Shown here: positions 9,149 through 16,209 of the stretch, piece by piece | How the letters are laid out: every line of letters starts with the position of its first letter | Numbering within the stretch: position 1 is the first letter of the stretch | Source: Gammaproteobacteria bacterium | Lineage (GTDB): Bacteria > Pseudomonadota > Gammaproteobacteria > Steroidobacterales > Steroidobacteraceae | Length of the DNA: 40,893 bases | Reading direction: 5' to 3' | Assembly: GCA_003132425.1 (NCBI GenBank) | Contig: PKXS01000105.1 | Span: 15,896-56,788 of the forward strand | The notes under the pieces: model-generated | What the model was told of the DNA's origin: nothing | Database searches by the model: none | The model's input: the letters and a program-made list of their open reading frames with translations, nothing else | Made by a program: the position numbers and the translations under genes

Positions 9149-10299
9149 ATCCGGATCGCCTGCCGCTGTCGCTCTACGTCCACATGCCTTGGTGCGTGCG
9201 TAAATGCCCGTATTGTGATTTCAATTCCCATCAGCTGAAGTCCGCACAGCCGGACGGCGCCTACATCGATGCCCTGATTCGCGACGTCGACACTGAATTG
9301 CCGTTGATCGCGGACCGCAGGGTAGACACCGTATTCTTCGGCGGCGGCACGCCGAGCCTGTTCCAGCCCGAGGACTTCTCGCGTTTGCTGCAAGCGCTGC
9401 GCCGGCGGATCGACATCGCGAGCGGCGCGGAAATCACCTTGGAGGCGAATCCGGGCACCATCGAGCGCGGCCGGTTCGCGGGCTATAGGGACGCGGGGAT
9501 CAACCGGGTGTCGCTGGGAGCGCAAACCTTTGCGCCGCGCGCCCTCGAGCTGCTGGGCCGAATTCACACGGCAGAGGACACGCATCGCGCGGTGGAGGAT
9601 CTGCGCGCCGCCGGACTGGACAATTTCAATCTGGATTTGATGTACGCCCTGCCGCAGCAGACGCTCGAAGCAGCGATGGCGGATGTGAGCACCGCTTGCG
9701 CGCTGAACCCTGCGCATATTTCCTATTACCAGCTCACGCTCGAGCCGGGAACCGTGTTTCACGCCCGTCCGCCCGTGCTTCCCGACGAGGAGGCCGCCTG
9801 GCAAATTCAAATCGAGGGACAGAAGCACTTGGCCGCTGCGGGATACGAGCAATACGAGGTGTCCGCCTATGCGAAGGCGGGCGCGCAATGCCGCCACAAT
9901 CTCAACTACTGGCGCTTCGGCGATTACCTTGGGGTGGGCGCGGGCGCCCACGGCAAGCTCAGTGTCGCCGTTCCGGAGCGCATATTGCGCACGGCAAAGC
10001 CCAAGCAGCCTCGCGATTATCAAGCATGCGCCGGAGAAGCGAGCACTGCGTTCGGCGAGCGCAACTTCATCGCGACGGCCGATTTACCCTTCGAATACAT
10101 GCTGAATGCGCTGCGCCTCAACGAGGGATTTGCGACCCGCGATTTCCAGCGGCGCACGGGCCTGAGCTTAAGCTCAGTCGAGCCCGCGCTCGTGCGGGCA
10201 CAGGGCCGCGGATTATTGGAGGTGAGGGTGGACGGTTGGCGCCCGACCGCTCTGGGTAGGCGTTTCCTAAACGATCTGCAGGCCGCTTTTTTGGCCTGA
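9145..10299 (+). CDS. hemW: Radical SAM protein HemW (heme chaperone, coproporphyrinogen oxidase-like)
   Basis: HemW is a radical SAM protein that binds heme and is thought to insert it into respiratory enzymes. It was long misannotated as oxygen-independent coproporphyrinogen oxidase. The 384-residue protein starts at GTG 9145, overlapping the rdgB stop. The iron-sulfur motif CVRKCPYC has Cys at 17, 21 and 24. There is a single Cys between the first two conserved ones and no extra N-terminal HemN-type residues, which favours HemW over HemN. Also seen are FFGGGTPSLFQPED, EANPGTIERGRFAGYRDAGI and the HNXXYW-type motif CRHNLNYWRFGDYLGVGAGA. The gene ends in a short GGCC-flanked repeat at its stop. 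Confidence 0.95.
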   Translation: MNPDRLPLSLYVHMPWCVRKCPYCDFNSHQLKSAQPDGAYIDALIRDVDTELPLIADRRVDTVFFGGGTPSLFQPEDFSRLLQALRRRIDIASGAEITLEANPGTIERGRFAGYRDAGINRVSLGAQTFAPRALELLGRIHTAEDTHRAVEDLRAAGLDNFNLDLMYALPQQTLEAAMADVSTACALNPAHISYYQLTLEPGTVFHARPPVLPDEEAAWQIQIEGQKHLAAAGYEQYEVSAYAKAGAQCRHNLNYWRFGDYLGVGAGAHGKLSVAVPERILRTAKPKQPRDYQACAGEASTAFGERNFIATADLPFEYMLNALRLNEGFATRDFQRRTGLSLSSVEPALVRAQGRGLLEVRVDGWRPTALGRRFLNDLQAAFLA

Positions 10300-10724
10300 G
10301 CTTATGCACACCAGCCGCCGCGCCTCGCACAAAGGGGCACCTACGACGCATAGCGTTTGCATTAGGTCAAATGACAACCGTAATTTATTGAAATATATAA
10401 TAAAACACTGCTTGTCTATTTTTTGACCAAGTTAACAATTATGCGAATTTCCGCTGTGCGGAATGCTGGTGCGGGGGAGCCATCCACAGATTTATCCACA
10501 GTTATTGTGGACAAATTGGCCGGCGATTGTCATTGAGTGGCTTATGTCAAATAACTTGTTCTGGGCGCATGCGTCCTATACCATGCGCGGCCCGCTTATT
10601 TTGCCGATCTGCTGAACGGCTATGAGCGCGGATAATCAGGCGTGGCGATCAGCTCCGGCGATCCCTCTTTTTGTGGATACCGTGGGCTCGTCGATTCTGC
10701 CGCCAGCGACAACTCGAGGTTCCT
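10300..10724. other. Non-coding stretch upstream of rpmE with AT-rich segment
   Basis: No convincing gene is seen in these 425 bases. The segment 10381-10440 has 48 A/T of 60 bases, very different from its GC-rich surroundings. It lies largely between a 7-bp inverted repeat, GGTCAAA at 10365-10371 and TTTGACC at 10422-10428. A group of DnaA-box-like 9-mers follows (separate entry). A weak promoter-like TATACC near 10578 could serve rpmE. The combination looks regulatory or origin-like, not like decayed coding sequence. Confidence 0.7.
10480..10680. promoter_or_regulatory. Cluster of DnaA-box-like 9-mers
   Basis: A perfect consensus box TTATCCACA lies at 10492-10500 (plus). Facing it at 10506-10514 is TGTGGACAA, whose complement TTGTCCACA differs at one position; together they form a 9-5-9 inverted pair. 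Further members are CCATCCACA at 10480-10488 (two mismatches) and TGTGGATAC at 10672-10680 (complement GTATCCACA, one mismatch). They sit just downstream of an 80% AT stretch. DnaA binding is inferred from the known consensus. Whether this is an origin, a DnaA-titrating site or a DnaA-regulated promoter cannot be told from sequence alone. Confidence 0.6.
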
Positions 10725-10958
10725 ATGAAAGCCGGCATCCATCCCGAATACAAAGAAATTTCCGTCACCTGTACCTGCGGGAACAAGTTCCAAACTCGCT
10801 CCACCATCGGGCACGATCTACAGGTCGAAGTCTGCTCCAATTGCCATCCGTTCTACACCGGCAAGCAGAAAATCGTGGATACGGGCGGTCGCGTCGACAA
10901 ATTCCGCAAGAAGTACGCGACGGCGGCACAGAAGGCGGCGGTTACACCGAAGCCCTAA
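10725..10958 (+). CDS. rpmE: 50S ribosomal protein L31 (zinc-binding C+ form)
   Basis: L31 bridges the large and small ribosomal subunits. The 77-residue protein starts at ATG 10725 behind GAGGT and reads [19 protein letters not shown]. Cys residues at 16, 18, 37 and 40 (CTC and CSNC) form the zinc site of the C+ type, so a zinc-free paralogue under Zur may exist elsewhere; none is in this window. It ends with the usual basic [20 protein letters not shown] segment and a short Ala/Lys tail. The frame extends upstream to 10671 without family similarity, so that part is excluded. Confidence 0.97.
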   Translation: MKAGIHPEYKEISVTCTCGNKFQTRSTIGHDLQVEVCSNCHPFYTGKQKIVDTGGRVDKFRKKYATAAQKAAVTPKP

Positions 10959-10969
10959 GCCGCCGATTC

Positions 10970-10984
10970 AAGCTCGCAGAGCTT
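10970..10984 (+). terminator. Short hairpin after rpmE, weak terminator candidate
   Basis: AAGCTC at 10970-10975 pairs perfectly with GAGCTT at 10979-10984 around a 3-nt loop, 12 nt after the rpmE stop, followed by a mixed T-containing run. The stem is short and the tail is not a clean T-tract, so termination would be partial at best. Confidence 0.3.
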
Positions 10985-11107
10985 TAGTCTCGTTGATCCG
11001 TGCGCGAAGCTTCCCGCGCCCGCGCGCCCGCGCTTGATTCCGCAGTACCGCCGTGCAAGGCTGGCGGGCCATAACTGAATGAATCCTTATCTCCGCCGGA
11101 AAAGCGC

Positions 11108-12400
11108 ATGAGCACGAAATTCGAACTGAAGAACCTCGCCACCGGAAAGACGACTCAGCTGGATGTCATGTCGGGAACTATCGGACCCGACGTAATCGAT
11201 ATTTCGCACTTGACCAGAGACCAGGGAGTGTTCACGTACGACCCCGGGTTCATGGCCACGGCAAGCACCGAAAGCAAGATTACCTACATAGACGGCGATG
11301 CCGGGGTGCTTTTGTATCGTGGCTATCCGGTGGAACAGCTCGCGGAGAAATCGAGCTTTCTCGAAGTGGCGAATCTATTGATATACGGCACTTTGCCGAC
11401 CAAGGCGCAGCTCGATGCGTTCCTCAATTCGATCATGCGCCACACCATGGTCAACGAACACTTGTTGCGCTTTTTCCAGGGCTTTCATCACAACGCGCAC
11501 CCCATGGCCATGGTCTCGGCCGTGGTCGCTTCGATGGCGGCCTTTTATCATGATTCGACGGACATCCACGATCCGCGGCATCGCGAGATTTTCGCGCACC
11601 GAATCATCGCGAAATTACCGACCATCGCGGCCGCGGCCTACAAGCATTCGCTGGGACAACCCTTCGTCTATCCGCGCAACAATCTGCGTTACTGCGCCAA
11701 CATGCTCAATATGTTCTTCGCGGTTCCCTGCGAGACCTATGCAATCGATCCTGTCGCGGCCGAGGCGTTGGATTTACTGTTTATTCTGCATGCCGACCAT
11801 GAACAAAACGCCAGCACCTCGACGGTGCGCTTGGCGGGCAGCACGGGAGCGAATCCTTATGCGGCCATCTCCGCCGGCGTTTCCGCGTTGTGGGGCCCGG
11901 CGCACGGCGGCGCCAACGAAGCCGTTCTGGACATGCTGGACGGCATTGGTTCGGCGGCAAATATTGATAAATTTCTCGCGCGGGTCAAAGATAAGGATGG
12001 CGGTGTGCGGCTGATGGGTTTCGGCCATCGCGTGTACAAGAATTTCGATCCGCGCGCCAAGATCATTCGCGGCATGTGCTACCGCGTATTGGAAAAGCTG
12101 GGCAAGAGCAACGACCCATTGCTGGAACTGGCGGTGCGCCTCGAGGAAATCGCGCTCAAGGACGAATACTTCGTGTCGCGCAAGCTTTATCCGAATGTGG
12201 ATTTTTACTCCGGCATTATCTACAGCGCCCTCGGGATTCCGCCCTCCATGTTCACGGTGATGTTCGCGATCGCGCGCACCGCGGGCTGGGTCGCGCACTG
12301 GCAGGAAATGGTTTCCGACCCGCATAAAAAAATAGGCCGCCCGCGGCAGCTCTACACCGGGCCCACACAGCGCGATTACCAGCCGATCGAAAAGCGCTGA
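11108..12400 (+). CDS. gltA: Citrate synthase (type II)
   Basis: Citrate synthase condenses oxaloacetate and acetyl-CoA, the entry step of the TCA cycle. The 430-residue length and N-terminal beta-rich extension ([23 protein letters not shown]) fit the hexameric, NADH-sensitive type II enzymes of Gram-negative bacteria. Catalytic segments are intact: [15 protein letters not shown] (His), [15 protein letters not shown] (His) and [18 protein letters not shown] (Asp). The start is ATG 11108. The gene is 149 nt from rpmE and 3 nt from the next gene, so the following secreted protein may be co-transcribed. Confidence 0.98.
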   Translation: MSTKFELKNLATGKTTQLDVMSGTIGPDVIDISHLTRDQGVFTYDPGFMATASTESKITYIDGDAGVLLYRGYPVEQLAEKSSFLEVANLLIYGTLPTKAQLDAFLNSIMRHTMVNEHLLRFFQGFHHNAHPMAMVSAVVASMAAFYHDSTDIHDPRHREIFAHRIIAKLPTIAAAAYKHSLGQPFVYPRNNLRYCANMLNMFFAVPCETYAIDPVAAEALDLLFILHADHEQNASTSTVRLAGSTGANPYAAISAGVSALWGPAHGGANEAVLDMLDGIGSAANIDKFLARVKDKDGGVRLMGFGHRVYKNFDPRAKIIRGMCYRVLEKLGKSNDPLLELAVRLEEIALKDEYFVSRKLYPNVDFYSGIIYSALGIPPSMFTVMFAIARTAGWVAHWQEMVSDPHKKIGRPRQLYTGPTQRDYQPIEKR

Positions 12401-12403
12401 AGC

Positions 12404-14011
12404 GTGCAAGAGCCCGCGCGAGCACAATGGGTTGCGTTGGCTGTGCTGCTCCTTGCTGGGGCCGCGCGCGGGGCGGTGGGCGAGGACAATGCGCTGAACG
12501 GCATGACCGCTTCTCAAACCAACCCTTGCGCAACTTCTGCAGGACTGGTCGCCGTCGGCACGGCGCAATGGAACGGTTGGGGCCGGGATCTCGACAATGC
12601 GCGTTACCAGCCGGAACCCGCGATCCGCGCGAGCGACGCGCCGCGGCTAGCCTTGAAATGGGCGTTTGGCCCTGGCGGCAGCGCTGGGTTCGGCCAACCG
12701 GCGATCGTCGACGGTCTGCTCTTCGTGGCCAGTTCCGCGGGCCGCGTGTATTCGTTGGACTCCCGATCGGGCTGCACTTATTGGACGTACGATGCGGCCG
12801 CAAAAATCCGCACCGGCGTTTCGATCGGCGAGCTCGCGCAGCCGCAAAAGGCGCCCCGGCCCAAGAGATCCAAGCGCAAGCTCGCGCATCTCGATGTTCT
12901 CAAAGCACCGAGCGCCGCCTTTTTCGGCGATGACAGCGCTACGGTCTATGCGCTGGACGCACAAAAGGGAACGCTGCTGTGGAGGACTCAAATAGACACG
13001 CATCCGCTGGCGCGCATCGCCGGGACACCGATCGTGTACCGCGACCGTCTCTACGTGGCGGTGTCTTCCGATGAGCAAAGCAAGATCTCGGACCTGAATT
13101 ACGGCTGCTGCACGTTTCGCGGCAGCGTCGTCGCGCTGGATATCCTCAACGGTCATGTCCTTTGGAAGACCTACACGGTCACGGAGGAGCCGCGGCCGTC
13201 TCGCACGAACAGCGCCGGAGTGCAGCAGTTCGGACCCGCCGGCGCACCCATATCGGCATCTCCTACCATCGACGGCAAGCGCGAAGCATTGTACGTCGGT
13301 ACCGGCAACTCCTACAGCAGCGACTCATCGCCGATGGCCGACGCGATTGTGGCGCTGGACCTGACTGACGGCAGGGTGCGGTGGGTCAAGCAATTGCCCG
13401 TTCAGGACGCCGCTGCCACCGGCGCCTTCGATGGCCCGCCGATTTTTCGAACGTTGGCCACGGGCAAGCAAATCCTTTTGGCCGCACAGGAATCCGGCTT
13501 TGTCTACGCCCTCGATCCCGATCGCGCCGGAGAAATTCTATGGCAAACCAAAACGAGCGACGCCGGGGCCGGCGGCGGCGTCCGTTCGGGCGCGGCGGCC
13601 GACCACCGCAACCTATACGCCGCAGTCTCGACCTTATTGTCGTCGCCAGAAACCTCGGCCGGCGGCCTAACGGCGCTCGATATTAGAACCGGGGCAAGGC
13701 GCTGGCGCACCCCGGCGCCATTGCCCGCCTGCGCCTGGACCGACCACGCTTGCTCGCATGCGCAATCGCAGGCGGTCACCGTGATGCCCGGCATTGCCTT
13801 CTTGGGCGCGATGGACGGCCATCTGCGTGCCTACTCGGCCATCGACGGTAAGGTCGTCTGGGACTTCGATACCGCGAAAGACTTCGAGACCGTCAACCAC
13901 GTCAAAGCGCGCGGCGGATCGCTGGACTACGGCGGTGCGGCTATCGTGAACGGCATCCTTTACGTCAATTCGGGCAATGTCCTGCTCGCTCTCTCAGTCA
14001 ACGGAAAATAG
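12404..14011 (+). CDS. Secreted PQQ-type beta-propeller protein, PVA-dehydrogenase-like
   Basis: A 535-residue protein starting at GTG 12404, 3 nt after gltA. An N-terminal signal peptide is visible (VALAVLLLAGAARG, cleavage near AVGED). The rest is a repeated beta-propeller pattern typical of PQQ quinoproteins: GWGRDLDNARYQ, LLFVASSAGRVYSLDSRSG, VYALDAQKGTLLWRT, VVALDILNGHVLWKTYT, IVALDLTDGRVRWVKQL and YALDPDRAGEILWQT. The WNGWGRDLDNARYQ opening and the YGCCTFRGS motif resemble polyvinyl-alcohol dehydrogenase-like proteins. No CxxCH heme motif is present, so it lacks the cytochrome c domain of full PVA dehydrogenases. It could be a periplasmic dehydrogenase or a non-catalytic propeller. The substrate is unknown. 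Confidence 0.8.
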   Translation: MQEPARAQWVALAVLLLAGAARGAVGEDNALNGMTASQTNPCATSAGLVAVGTAQWNGWGRDLDNARYQPEPAIRASDAPRLALKWAFGPGGSAGFGQPAIVDGLLFVASSAGRVYSLDSRSGCTYWTYDAAAKIRTGVSIGELAQPQKAPRPKRSKRKLAHLDVLKAPSAAFFGDDSATVYALDAQKGTLLWRTQIDTHPLARIAGTPIVYRDRLYVAVSSDEQSKISDLNYGCCTFRGSVVALDILNGHVLWKTYTVTEEPRPSRTNSAGVQQFGPAGAPISASPTIDGKREALYVGTGNSYSSDSSPMADAIVALDLTDGRVRWVKQLPVQDAAATGAFDGPPIFRTLATGKQILLAAQESGFVYALDPDRAGEILWQTKTSDAGAGGGVRSGAAADHRNLYAAVSTLLSSPETSAGGLTALDIRTGARRWRTPAPLPACAWTDHACSHAQSQAVTVMPGIAFLGAMDGHLRAYSAIDGKVVWDFDTAKDFETVNHVKARGGSLDYGGAAIVNGILYVNSGNVLLALSVNGK

Positions 14012-14012
14012 C

Positions 14013-15578
14013 ATGCTCATTGCGAACGCGACCAATATGACGCGGCCCAGGCACTCATTGCTGGTCGCGCTGCTGCTGTGCGGCGTTTACCTTTCCACCG
14101 CATCCGCCGCCGCTGCGGGCGCGCAGCAAGGCGGTCCGGCGGTGCCGTCCATCGAGAATTCGGTGGTGAAAGTATTCTCCACCATGCGCTACCCGGACCC
14201 ATTCAAGCCCTGGACCAAGCAGGCGCCCGTGGAAGCGACAGCCTCCGGCGTCGTCATCGAGGGCAAGCGCATATTGACCAACGCGCATGTGGTTCTATAC
14301 GCAAGCCAGGTTCAGATTCAAGCAAGCGCGGCCGGCGATAGGGTCTCCGCCACGGTTGCGGCGGTAGCTCCTGGCATCGATTTGGCGGTATTGCAGCTGG
14401 ACGACCCGACTTTCTTCGACTCGCATCCGCCGCTGGCGCGCGCCGGTAAGCTGCCGCAGATCAAAGATGCGGTGCTGGCCTACGGATTTCCCACCGGCGG
14501 CGAATCGCTGTCCATCACCAAGGGCATCGTGTCGCGAATCGAGTTCGTGGCGTATCACGCTCCGGTCTCGGGCCTGCGCATCCAGATCGACGCCGCGATC
14601 AATCCCGGCAACAGCGGTGGCCCCGCCGTCGCGGGCGACAAGATGATCGGTCTCGCCTTCAGCAAGCTCGGCGGGGACACGCAGAACATCGCCTACATCA
14701 TCCCCAACGAGGAAATCGATTTGTTTCTCAAGGACGTCGCCAGCGGCCACTATGTGGGTAAACCGGCCATGTACGATGACCTGCAGACGCTCGAGAATCC
14801 CGCTCTGCGCACGTATTTGAAACTCGACAAGTCCGTCGAAGGCATGATCGTTCATCACCCCGAAAAGAGCGATGCGTCGTACCCGCTGCAGGAATGGGAT
14901 GTGGTGACGCACATCGGCGATGCCCCGATCGATAATCAAGGAATGATCAAGCTCGACCAGGACTTACGCGTGAGTTTCCGCTACCTCATTCAACGGCTCG
15001 CCAAGAATGGCCGCGTGCCGTTGACCATCGTCCGCGGCGGCAAAGTGCTGCAGATCGAGCTGCCCGTTTCGGCCGAGCACCCGATGCTTATCGCCGATTT
15101 GCATGGGGAATACCCTTCGTACTTCATTTACGGACCCTTGGTGTTCTCAAGGGCGACTCTGCAAATGTTGGCGGGCTTCCAAGGCAACATTGCCAAGGCG
15201 CGAGGTGTTGGTTATATAAAAAGCCCATTGGTGACCCGTTTCCTGGATCCTCCGGATGCCGATCTGCAAGATCTCGCCGTCGTCTCCTCGCCGTTCTTCC
15301 CCAACAAGCTCGCCAACGGCTACTCCAATCCCGTGGGATCGGTGGTGTCCTCGATCAACGGCACGCATGTGCGCAGCCTCGCGCACCTTGTCGCGCTCCT
15401 GCGCGACCTCAAGGACCCTTTCGTGAGCATCGAATTCGATCAAAAAGGCGGCGAAGCCCTGGTCTTTTCCCGCCCGGAGATGCTGGCTGCCACCGACGAT
15501 ATTTTGACCGACAACGGCGTGCGCTCGCAGGGCTCGCCCGACATGATGGCGGTTTGGCAGGGCAAGACGGTCAAGTAG
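14013..15578 (+). CDS. Secreted trypsin-like serine protease, Deg9/HtrA-like
   Basis: A 521-residue protein with a signal peptide (LLVALLLCGVYLSTASAAA). The trypsin fold has a complete catalytic triad: His92 in TNAHVV, Asp123 in GIDLAVLQLD and Ser201 in NPGNSGGPAV (numbered from ATG 14013). A first PDZ-like domain follows (VEGMIVHHPEKS to LTIVRGGKVLQIELP). Then comes a PSYFIYGPLVF segment and a second C-terminal domain (VGSVVSSINGTHVRSLAHLV, FVSIEFD). From memory, this order matches plant Deg9-type proteases more than periplasmic DegP/DegS. ATG 14013 starts one base after the upstream stop; ATG 14037 is an alternative. The pair with the propeller gene looks co-translated. Substrates are unknown. 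Confidence 0.87.
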   Translation: MLIANATNMTRPRHSLLVALLLCGVYLSTASAAAAGAQQGGPAVPSIENSVVKVFSTMRYPDPFKPWTKQAPVEATASGVVIEGKRILTNAHVVLYASQVQIQASAAGDRVSATVAAVAPGIDLAVLQLDDPTFFDSHPPLARAGKLPQIKDAVLAYGFPTGGESLSITKGIVSRIEFVAYHAPVSGLRIQIDAAINPGNSGGPAVAGDKMIGLAFSKLGGDTQNIAYIIPNEEIDLFLKDVASGHYVGKPAMYDDLQTLENPALRTYLKLDKSVEGMIVHHPEKSDASYPLQEWDVVTHIGDAPIDNQGMIKLDQDLRVSFRYLIQRLAKNGRVPLTIVRGGKVLQIELPVSAEHPMLIADLHGEYPSYFIYGPLVFSRATLQMLAGFQGNIAKARGVGYIKSPLVTRFLDPPDADLQDLAVVSSPFFPNKLANGYSNPVGSVVSSINGTHVRSLAHLVALLRDLKDPFVSIEFDQKGGEALVFSRPEMLAATDDILTDNGVRSQGSPDMMAVWQGKTVK

Positions 15579-15587
15579 CGGCGAAAT

Positions 15588-16199
15588 TCAATTCGGGCCG
15601 ATTAACTCGGACACTTCGCGGCTATCCGCGCGCTTCATCGGGCGACCGTCCACGGGCGAATACGGCGACTGGCGGATTCCGTCGATGGGGAAAACGGTCG
15701 CATCGACCGTGCGGCCGTTGGCTTCGAAGCGCAGGGCCGGATAATTGACGCTGCGTTCCGCGTCCATCTTGACGCGGCGCTCGTAGAATTCATGGGGCAC
15801 GCCGATCTCCATGAGACGCAGCGCTACCGACTCCGAGCGGTCCGCGAACAGATGCAGATTGATGTCGCTGTAATTGGTCGCGGTCCCCTTGAGTACGGAG
15901 CCCACCAAGCGCGGTTGGAATTCGCCCAGCAAGAGCATGGTGTCGAGTGCTATGCGGCGTTGCTCTTTGAGGCTGTGATCGTGCGAGTCGCGCCCGAATA
16001 GCCGCTGGCGTTCGCGCAGCGCGGCTTCAATTTCGATGTTCTTCGGCAGCACGGCGACGTCGTTGACGCCAAGGCGATCGGCCGCTTTGCGCTTCGCCTG
16101 CAAAAAGTCCTCGATGCCGTGCTCGGCCATGATCCGCGCCGCCTCCAGCGCCAATGCGCGGCGCAAATCCTCGGCACGCTGGGAATGCTTCTTCGCCAT
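15588..16199 (-). CDS. Conserved hypothetical protein, degenerate nucleotidyltransferase-like
   Basis: A 203-residue soluble protein with no signal peptide or membrane segment. An N-terminal helical region (residues 1-95, rich in Arg, Ala and Glu) precedes RLVGSVLKGTATNYSDINLH at about 97-116. That stretch has the look of a minimal nucleotidyltransferase GS...DxD motif, but the second acidic position is Asn114, so catalysis is doubtful. A later conserved-looking part is GRTVDATVFPIDGIRQSP. I recall similar uncharacterised proteins in Xanthomonadales, also with a degenerate motif. The gene lies 10 nt downstream of mrcA on the same strand and is convergent with the protease gene. Function unknown. 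Confidence 0.75.
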   Translation of the reverse strand: MAKKHSQRAEDLRRALALEAARIMAEHGIEDFLQAKRKAADRLGVNDVAVLPKNIEIEAALRERQRLFGRDSHDHSLKEQRRIALDTMLLLGEFQPRLVGSVLKGTATNYSDINLHLFADRSESVALRLMEIGVPHEFYERRVKMDAERSVNYPALRFEANGRTVDATVFPIDGIRQSPYSPVDGRPMKRADSREVSELIGPN

Positions 16200-16209
16200 A
16201 GTCAGGAGC

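Noticed and set aside
9025-10023. 332-codon open frame on the minus strand
   Set aside because: Antisense to hemW, which has full radical SAM motifs; the reverse frame shows no recognisable domain.
10277-10298. GGCC-flanked T-run at the hemW stop as a terminator
   Set aside because: The T-run is in the loop rather than after the stem, so it does not fit an intrinsic terminator.
10721-12403. Mobile element or genomic island boundaries near gltA
   Set aside because: No transposase, integrase, terminal repeats or tRNA found; composition matches neighbours.
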